Made by a program: the position numbers and the translations under genes
Shown: piece by piece, positions 45,419 through 50,083 of the stretch
Position numbering within the stretch: the stretch's first letter is position 1
Layout: the number at the start of each line of letters is the position of its first letter
Assembly (NCBI GenBank): GCA_945862245.1
Contig: CAMAXN010000016.1
Location: 1 to 50,083 of the forward strand
DNA: 50,083 nt
Source of the DNA: Prosthecobacter debontii
Lineage (GTDB): Bacteria > Verrucomicrobiota > Verrucomicrobiia > Verrucomicrobiales > Akkermansiaceae
Direction: 5' to 3'
The notes under the pieces: model-generated
The model's input: the letters and a program-made list of their open reading frames with translations, nothing else
Told to the model about the DNA's origin: nothing
Database searches by the model: none

Positions 45419-45443
45419 ATAAAATTCATTACGTGAATTTTAT
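45419..45443. promoter_or_regulatory. Perfect inverted repeat upstream of the rhodopsin gene
   Basis: ATAAAATTCA (45419-45428) and TGAATTTTAT (45434-45443) form a 10-bp dyad with a 5-base centre, about 147 bases upstream of the rhodopsin start. No T-run follows on the minus strand. It could be an operator for a light- or redox-responsive regulator, or an old terminator of the upstream ABC operon. Confidence 0.4.
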
Positions 45444-45515
45444 CCCCACCGCAAGCACTGTTTTGTCACTGATTGATTTTTAGTGGGAATGGGAGACCTT
45501 TGGTGAAAAGGGGTT

Positions 45516-45569
45516 CACTGCCGGCCGGGAAAGAAAGGCCGATGTGCCGATTCCGCTGAGCGGGCAGTG
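45516..45569. other. Structured intergenic element
   Basis: CACTGCC (45516-45522) pairs with GGCAGTG (45563-45569). GGCC at 45523-45526 and 45537-45540 can form a smaller inner stem. The element is GC-rich compared with its surroundings and lies 29 bases after the permease stop. Its function is unknown; a terminator or palindromic repeat is possible. Confidence 0.35.
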
Positions 45570-45597
45570 GCCGCGATAAGCAGAAGGGCGAGGTTTT

Positions 45598-47013
45598 TTA
45601 TTCAGAGTCGGAGTGGGCGCGGATATCCATGATGGACTTACGGTAAGCGCGCACGGCGCGCAGCAGGAGCGTGCCGATGTAGATGATGCAGATGATGAAA
45701 GAGCAGACTAGCACGTCGTTGTTGGAGGCGCTGCCCATTTCCTCGAGAAACATCAGGACGGGTGGAATCCAGCAGAAAAGCCAAAGGAGGTTTTCGTTCG
45801 ACAGGGAATCCGTGATGCCCGCGAGCACGGAAGAGAGGACGACGGAGCCGATGAGGATAAGGACGTAGTTGGAAACGCGTTGCGGGCCGTTGATGCGGAA
45901 GACATTGATGATGACGGCTGGGAAAAGCAGTCCGGCGAGGCAGGCGAGGCCGTAGATCAAATGGTTTTGGCCGCCGTAGGACGGTTGGTTGATGAGGAAG
46001 GGGGAGGCAGAGATCGCGGTCAGAACGAGGCAGAAAAAGAAGCCGGATGCCCAACCGGGGAAGAGAAAGAGCCCAGCGAGATGCCCCATCAAGCCGCGTT
46101 TCGCGAAATTCCGATAGGTCGGCGCGGCGAGGGGTGCGAACTCAGAGAGTGAGATCGCGAACACCGGCAGCAGGACAAGCGTGATAAAGAAAGGCAGCGC
46201 GTCGGTGTCGGTGAAAGACATGGATCCGAGGACGGCGGCTATGAACGTGACGGCGAGCGAGATCAGGCGGCGGAGGGTGGAGTGGTTCTCCGCATAGGGC
46301 GCGATCAGCGAGGTGCCGATGGAGAGCATGAAGAAACCGTAGTAGGCGCATGCCGCCAGGTATAGGGAGACAAAGATTCGCGACTCTTCCGTGTCGAGAG
46401 CGAAGAAGGTGGACATGCCACCACCGCCGAAGGCGCCGAACATGAGCGCCATCAGCAACGAATACGCGCCGATGGGCAGGGCGATCATAGGAAGCACGGA
46501 GCGGAGGATTACGGAAGACGAGGCGGAAAGGCCGACCGTGACGGCGGTGAGCGCGGCGGAGGATAAAAACAGCACGGCGAGGAACACAATTTCCCCGACT
46601 AAGTTCATGCCGCCGAAAAAGTAGCGGAGGATGAGGTAAGGGATGATGGTAACCAGCAGCAGCGCGGATTGACTCACGATCGACGCCCATTTTCCCGTAA
46701 CGATGCGCCATGCCGAGAGGCGGGTGAGCACCATCATGTCGATGGTGTTGCCCTTCACTTCTGATGACAGCGAGCTAATGCCGCGCATGGGTTGGATGAT
46801 GATAACGGCGATGGAGAAGAAGATGAAGATGATATTCGAGATCGTGCTGCCCGCATCATCCGACGAGGCGGCGGCTCCGGCGGAAAGCAGGATGACGCCT
46901 AGAATGATCTGGAGCGCGAGGAAAACGCCAACGAAGGCCTTCGTGCGCATGCCTTGCCGCAGCTCCTTGACGAGCATGGGCGATAGGCGGTCGGGGAAAT
47001 CGAAGAGGTGCAT
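45598..47013 (-). CDS. ABC-2-type transporter permease
   Basis: A 471-residue integral membrane protein with about twelve hydrophobic segments. It opens with LSPMLVKELRQGMRTKAFV, the cytosolic coupling helix typical of ABC-2 permeases. A second conserved stretch, GNTIDMMVLTRLSAWRIVTG, follows the first two helices. The C-terminus is basic (RAYRKSIMDIRAHSDSE). It pairs with the ATPase encoded 49 bases upstream. Similar three-gene sets (ATPase, permease, GATase-like membrane protein) resemble the Gld/Nos-type exporters, but the substrate is unknown. Confidence 0.82.
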   Translation of the reverse strand: MHLFDFPDRLSPMLVKELRQGMRTKAFVGVFLALQIILGVILLSAGAAASSDDAGSTISNIIFIFFSIAVIIIQPMRGISSLSSEVKGNTIDMMVLTRLSAWRIVTGKWASIVSQSALLLVTIIPYLILRYFFGGMNLVGEIVFLAVLFLSSAALTAVTVGLSASSSVILRSVLPMIALPIGAYSLLMALMFGAFGGGGMSTFFALDTEESRIFVSLYLAACAYYGFFMLSIGTSLIAPYAENHSTLRRLISLAVTFIAAVLGSMSFTDTDALPFFITLVLLPVFAISLSEFAPLAAPTYRNFAKRGLMGHLAGLFLFPGWASGFFFCLVLTAISASPFLINQPSYGGQNHLIYGLACLAGLLFPAVIINVFRINGPQRVSNYVLILIGSVVLSSVLAGITDSLSNENLLWLFCWIPPVLMFLEEMGSASNNDVLVCSFIICIIYIGTLLLRAVRAYRKSIMDIRAHSDSE

Positions 47014-47020
47014 GTGCTTT

Positions 47021-47058
47021 GAAACTTTAAACTTTAAGTTTTAAACCTTAAGGAAGAG
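47021..47058 (-). repeat. AT-rich heptad repeat, solo copy R5
   Basis: Starts GAAACTTTAAACTTTAAG and ends CCTTAAGGAAGAG. It is 38 bases long and aligns without gaps to R6 (48086-48123). It fills the gap between the ATPase stop and the permease start. Confidence 0.78.
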
Positions 47059-47062
47059 GTGT

Positions 47063-48085
47063 TTACGGATCGTAGGGTGGATCGGCGGGGAGGAGGGTTG
47101 CCTGTGAGGGAAGCGGGGGTGGGGTGGCGAAGGCGGGTTGGTTTTTCTCGAGGTTGGCGAGGATATCGATGAAGGCGTCTTCGAGGTTGCGCTGCTCGCG
47201 GTGGAAATCGACTACGCGAAGCTGATCCTTGATCATTCGGGCGAGCACATCCGCGGCTTTGTTCGGGTCCTCGGTGTCGATGCGGATGCGCCCGCCGTTT
47301 TTCCGGGACTCGAGGAACTCGATGTTCGGCTGGAGAACCGCCCAATCGGAGAGTGCCTGCGGATCGCCGTCTAGCTGAACATCGTAAAGCACGCCGCCGA
47401 GCAGGTCGGTGGATTTTTTCAGGCTCTCCGCATCGCCGTGGTGGACGATGCGGCCGTTGTTGATGAAGAGCAGGGAATCGCACATCTCGCCGAGTTCGGA
47501 GAGGATGTGGGAGGAGATGAAAATGGTTTTACCCTCCTTGGCGAGGACGCGGATGAGGTGTTTGAGTTCGACACGCGCCTTGGGATCGAGACCGGCGGCG
47601 GGCTCGTCCATGATCAGCACCTGCGGATCGTGCAGCAACGAGCGACCGAGGCAAAGGCGCTGGGTCATGCCCTTGGAGAGCTTGTTGGAAAAGCGGTCGG
47701 CGAGCGGGACGAGGTCGGTGAAATCCATGACCTCATCGATACGCTGGCGGCGTTCCGCGCCCTTGTAGCCGAGAGCGCGGGCGTAGAAGTCCAGGTATTC
47801 TAGGACGGTCATGTTGTCGTAGTTGCCGAAATGATCCGGCATCCAGCCGATCAAGCGGCGGACTTCGGCGGGGTGGTGGGTCACATTGATCCCGCAGATT
47901 TCGGCATGGCCCATTGTTGGGTAGTCAAGGCTAGCGAGGATGCGCATGGTTGTGGTTTTACCCGCACCGTTCGCGCCGACAAAGCCACAGACGGAGCCGT
48001 GCGGGATTTCGAAAGACACGCCGTTCACAGCCTGAAGCGGCCCGAAGAAGCGGTAAAGGTTATGGACGGTGATAGCGGCACTCAT
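47063..48085 (-). CDS. ABC transporter ATP-binding protein (GldA/CcmA-like)
   Basis: A 340-residue ATPase for an ABC-2 exporter. Walker A is GANGAGKT (38-45), the Q-loop region is LIGWMPDHFGNYDNMTV, the signature is LSKGMTQRLCLGRSL, Walker B is VLIMDEPAAGLDP, and the switch histidine is in IFISSHILSE. The last 110 residues form an accessory domain ending in a proline-rich tail. The start ATG directly abuts the 38-bp inverted repeat R6, so no native Shine-Dalgarno site remains. Before the repeat-flanked insertion the gene would have followed the GATase-like gene directly. Confidence 0.9.
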   Translation of the reverse strand: MSAAITVHNLYRFFGPLQAVNGVSFEIPHGSVCGFVGANGAGKTTTMRILASLDYPTMGHAEICGINVTHHPAEVRRLIGWMPDHFGNYDNMTVLEYLDFYARALGYKGAERRQRIDEVMDFTDLVPLADRFSNKLSKGMTQRLCLGRSLLHDPQVLIMDEPAAGLDPKARVELKHLIRVLAKEGKTIFISSHILSELGEMCDSLLFINNGRIVHHGDAESLKKSTDLLGGVLYDVQLDGDPQALSDWAVLQPNIEFLESRKNGGRIRIDTEDPNKAADVLARMIKDQLRVVDFHREQRNLEDAFIDILANLEKNQPAFATPPPLPSQATLLPADPPYDP

Positions 48086-48123
48086 GAAACTTTAAATTTT
48101 AAACTTTAAACCTCAAGGAAGAG
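48086..48123 (-). repeat. AT-rich inverted repeat R6 (3' side of the four-helix-bundle gene)
   Basis: Starts GAAACTTTAAATTTTAAAC and ends CCTCAAGGAAGAG. It contains the stop codon of the inner gene (complement of 48113-48115) and touches the ATG of the ABC ATPase. Confidence 0.85.
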
Positions 48124-48505
48124 GCTCTGTGGCGGACTTTTTGCGGATGATGGAAGCGAAGATTTTCACGAGCTCTTTCGTTTCGGAAATCAGAACGTGA
48201 AGAGCTTGGTGGGTATTGTCGTCGATGGGATTACAGTCATTGAGAAGGCGGAGCCAGAGGCCGGATTCGCGGGCTTCTTTTTTCGTGACGCGGAGGCGGT
48301 AGAGGCTGTCGGCATCGCTGATGGATTCGACGGCCTCGATATAGTTTGCTGCGACAGAGCCGGATGAGCGGAGGAGTTGTTTGATATCGGTCCAGGAAAC
48401 GGGATCCCATTTCGTGTTCCGCAGAAACATCCGGATTTCCAGAGCGAAGGCATAGGTGCGCTCCTCCAGATCGTATGGCTTGGATTTATTCTGCAGCGTA
48501 GTCAC
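48113..48505 (-). CDS. Four-helix-bundle protein (23S rRNA intervening-sequence/S23 type)
   Basis: A 130-residue protein. It has YDLEERTYAFALEIRMFLRN (first helix), IKQLLRSSGSVAANYIEAVE (the conserved S-S-x-S-I/V-x-x-N-h-x-E signature), SLYRLRVTKKEARESGLWLR and a last helix TKELVKIFASIIRKKSA. Relatives are encoded inside intervening sequences of 23S rRNA genes and as free-standing genes; related folds serve as accessory proteins of diversity-generating retroelements. The start is a GTG at 48503-48505 with AAGGA about 9 bases upstream inside repeat R7. The protein ends -PLP because its stop lies inside repeat R6. No reverse transcriptase or 23S gene is nearby. Confidence 0.85.
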   Translation of the reverse strand: MTTLQNKSKPYDLEERTYAFALEIRMFLRNTKWDPVSWTDIKQLLRSSGSVAANYIEAVESISDADSLYRLRVTKKEARESGLWLRLLNDCNPIDDNTHQALHVLISETKELVKIFASIIRKKSATEPLP

Positions 48506-48509
48506 CAGG

Positions 48510-48547
48510 GTCTTCCTTGAGGTTTAAAGTTTAAATTTTAAAGTTTC
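48510..48547 (+). repeat. AT-rich inverted repeat R7 (5' side of the four-helix-bundle gene)
   Basis: Starts GTCTTCCTTGAGG and ends TAAAGTTTC. It is the reverse complement of R6 apart from two bases. It ends two bases inside the coding end of the upstream GATase-like gene (stop at 48546-48548). Confidence 0.85.
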
Positions 48548-50083
48548 AGCGGGCGATGGGGCCGGTGATGACCGTGTCGGACTGCCAGTCGATGCCGGGG
48601 TGCGTTTCGACGGCGGGCGCCTGTTTCGCGAAGGCGATGTAGCTGTCGTTGCGGTCGGAGACGCGGCGGAGGAAGGCTTGGTTGCGGTCGGTGAAGCGTT
48701 TCGCGGTGTCGTTGAGGATGGGTTGCACCATGGTGGGATCCACGGGAGTGAGCTTGGTGGGCTTGCCTTTTCCTATGTTTTCACCGCGGTGCCATTGGCC
48801 GGTTGGGTCGCGGTAGAGGAGGATTTCGATGGGGAAATCGAAGGTGGAGACGATGGTGGCGGGGTCGTTGGTGGCCTCGATGCGGCCGCGGGTGGGGAGC
48901 ACGGCGGTGACGAGTTGGCCTTGTTCGGAGCGGCTCTGGAACCAATCGCCCCTAGCGAAGAGGCCGCCGGATGTGGGCTGGAGATCAAAGGTTCCCGAGA
49001 CGCCGTAGCCGGAGGTGAAACGTGCCCAGCGGCTTTTGGCGAGTGGGGTTTGTGCAATGAGGGCGGGCGTTTCCACGGTGAAAGAGGGTGAGGTCATCAC
49101 GCCGCTGCGGGAAAACTGTTCCTGCTGGATGAAGGCGGCGTTCTGGTTTCCGTCAGGACGGACTTCCATCAACGTCAGACGTGTGCCGTTTCCACCAAAG
49201 CCATCCTCGAAAATGATTAGCGCGATGAGGATGAGCGAGGTGCCGATGGAGATTAGCGGGGTGGTGATGAACAGGCGGTGGCGGCGGCCTGATTTCGCCA
49301 AGACGAAGAGGTTCACGGGACCGACGAGAATGCCGAAGGCGAGGAGGATGAGGAGGAAGAGGATGTAGTTGAACGATTTTTCACCGAAGGATTTCTGGAG
49401 TGGCCATGCACCATCGAAGTCGCTGGTGATGGCGGCGAGGCGATGCTTGATAGCTCGCTTGGTGTAGGCAAGATCGACCGTGTTTTTCGGATCGAGGCGC
49501 AGGTCGGGCTTGATGGTTTTGATAAGTGCTTCGCCGAAACCGGGATCTTCGGGTAGGCCTAGCGATACTGCGGTAGAGTTGCCGGTGGTGTAAACGACAA
49601 GCTGACCGCCGAGTCGCACCCATGAGGTGATGCCGTTGCGCGGGCCGGGAGGGACATCTGCCCAATCGGCCTCGGTGAGGATAATTGTATCGAAGCCGGA
49701 GAAGGCGCGCCAGTCATCGGGAAGGCGCTTGGGATCGAACTTTGAGGAGAAAGTCCTGCTGCCGCCGTAGCCTGAAGAGCCGAGCGAAGCGGTCGCGGTA
49801 TCGAGTGCGGAGCCATTTGGAGTGTAGAGACTTTCGCTGAGCAGGACACAGGGCTGCGAGGGGTTAAATACCGTTCTCGCCATGCCTTGAGCATTTCCCA
49901 TCGAGCCGGTGAGCTTGACCGTGAAAGAGGGGTAAACATGTTGTCCATTCTGGACGGTGAGAGGCACGAGGATATCTGTCACCACAGCTTTCCCCGGAGC
50001 GGCTTCGAATGAGAAACTCGAAGATGCGGTAGTACCTTGGCTGTGAGTTGAGCTGTCGATAAAATCGAGGGAAACTCTGTGCG
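48546..50083 (-). CDS. GATase-like membrane protein of the ABC exporter (N-terminus outside window)
   Basis: The frame is open to the right edge, so the start is missing; at least 511 residues are encoded. A GATase1/DUF4350-like segment has FDTIILTEADWADVPPGPRN then WVRLGGQLVVYTTG. Two membrane helices follow (FNYILFLLILLAFGILVGPV; LISIGTSLILIALIIFEDG) and then a large soluble C-terminal domain. Such proteins accompany ABC-2 exporters and ATPases in Gld-like operons and may sense or handle substrate in the periplasm. It is the first of three exporter genes read leftward. Its stop overlaps repeat R7 by two bases. No function can be fixed. Confidence 0.68.
   Translation of the reverse strand, partial: HRVSLDFIDSSTHSQGTTASSSFSFEAAPGKAVVTDILVPLTVQNGQHVYPSFTVKLTGSMGNAQGMARTVFNPSQPCVLLSESLYTPNGSALDTATASLGSSGYGGSRTFSSKFDPKRLPDDWRAFSGFDTIILTEADWADVPPGPRNGITSWVRLGGQLVVYTTGNSTAVSLGLPEDPGFGEALIKTIKPDLRLDPKNTVDLAYTKRAIKHRLAAITSDFDGAWPLQKSFGEKSFNYILFLLILLAFGILVGPVNLFVLAKSGRRHRLFITTPLISIGTSLILIALIIFEDGFGGNGTRLTLMEVRPDGNQNAAFIQQEQFSRSGVMTSPSFTVETPALIAQTPLAKSRWARFTSGYGVSGTFDLQPTSGGLFARGDWFQSRSEQGQLVTAVLPTRGRIEATNDPATIVSTFDFPIEILLYRDPTGQWHRGENIGKGKPTKLTPVDPTMVQPILNDTAKRFTDRNQAFLRRVSDRNDSYIAFAKQAPAVETHPGIDWQSDTVITGPIAR

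Larger units (their letters stand above)
48086..48547 (-). mobile_element. Inverted-repeat-flanked element carrying a four-helix-bundle gene
   Basis: A 462-base unit bounded by R6 (48086-48123) and R7 (48510-48547). These are inverted copies identical at 36 of 38 positions by eye. Inside is one gene of the 23S rRNA intervening-sequence protein type. The unit separates two genes of one ABC operon. The left repeat supplies the inner gene's stop codon, and the right repeat supplies its AAGGA Shine-Dalgarno. No target-site duplication is obvious and no transposase is encoded. Mobility is inferred from structure and from the other copies in the window. Confidence 0.6.

Overview
The window looks like a chromosomal segment of a Verrucomicrobiota bacterium, probably Verrucomicrobiales/Akkermansiaceae-like. 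This is inferred from gene content, high GC with AT-rich intergenic gaps, frequent absence of Shine-Dalgarno sites, and small palindromic repeats of a kind I associate with this phylum. No rRNA or tRNA gene was found, so placement is not proven.

Layout. 1-1285: the start of aroB (minus), a palindromic repeat block, and a RelB/YafQ-type toxin-antitoxin pair. 1286-5201: a 2-oxoacid dehydrogenase operon (E1 alpha, E1 beta, lipoyl E2) followed by the redox repressor rex and a near-consensus Rex operator just after its stop. 5573-12213: two small uncertain ORFs, gmk, and a minus-strand MacB-like export operon (small Cys-rich secreted protein, HlyD-type fusion protein, ATPase, two FtsX-type permeases, Cys-rich lipoprotein). 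12423-15284: aconitase carrying two in-frame palindromic insertions. 15392-18161: a complete type II restriction-modification system (controller protein, C5 methyltransferase, MvaI/BcnI-like nuclease) with a C-box-like operator, followed by a decayed nucleotidyltransferase module. 18614-20845: a GH1 glycosidase enclosing a circularly permuted solute-binding domain. 20849-24817: secreted or envelope proteins (M23 peptidase, LysM lipoprotein, thioredoxin-like protein) and a BlaI-type repressor fused to a histone H1-like tail. 24896-31045: TatD, TrpF, aminopeptidase P, an MGDG-synthase-like glycosyltransferase, a HAD hydrolase and ThiG. 31123-33554: a truncated Fur/PerR remnant before katG. 33589-38828: a DapA-family protein, TspO, ParB, GluQ-RS and an isolated NuoL.

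38923-45272 is a complete proteorhodopsin phototrophy cluster on the minus strand. GGPP synthase, phytoene synthase, phytoene desaturase and lycopene cyclase would make beta-carotene, Blh would cleave it to retinal, and a DTE-type, green-tuned rhodopsin would use it. The five enzyme genes are tightly packed or overlapping. The rhodopsin lies first and is separated from them by a perfect hairpin.

45598-50083 holds an ABC-2 export operon (GATase-like membrane protein, ATPase, permease). It is interrupted by a four-helix-bundle (23S rRNA intervening-sequence type) gene flanked by near-perfect 38-bp AT-rich inverted repeats. The same repeat occurs at five other places in the window (6130, 8455, 8512, 29584, 47021). 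This looks like a small mobile or once-mobile element family. It and the permuted GH1/binding-protein chimera are the two observations I rate highest.
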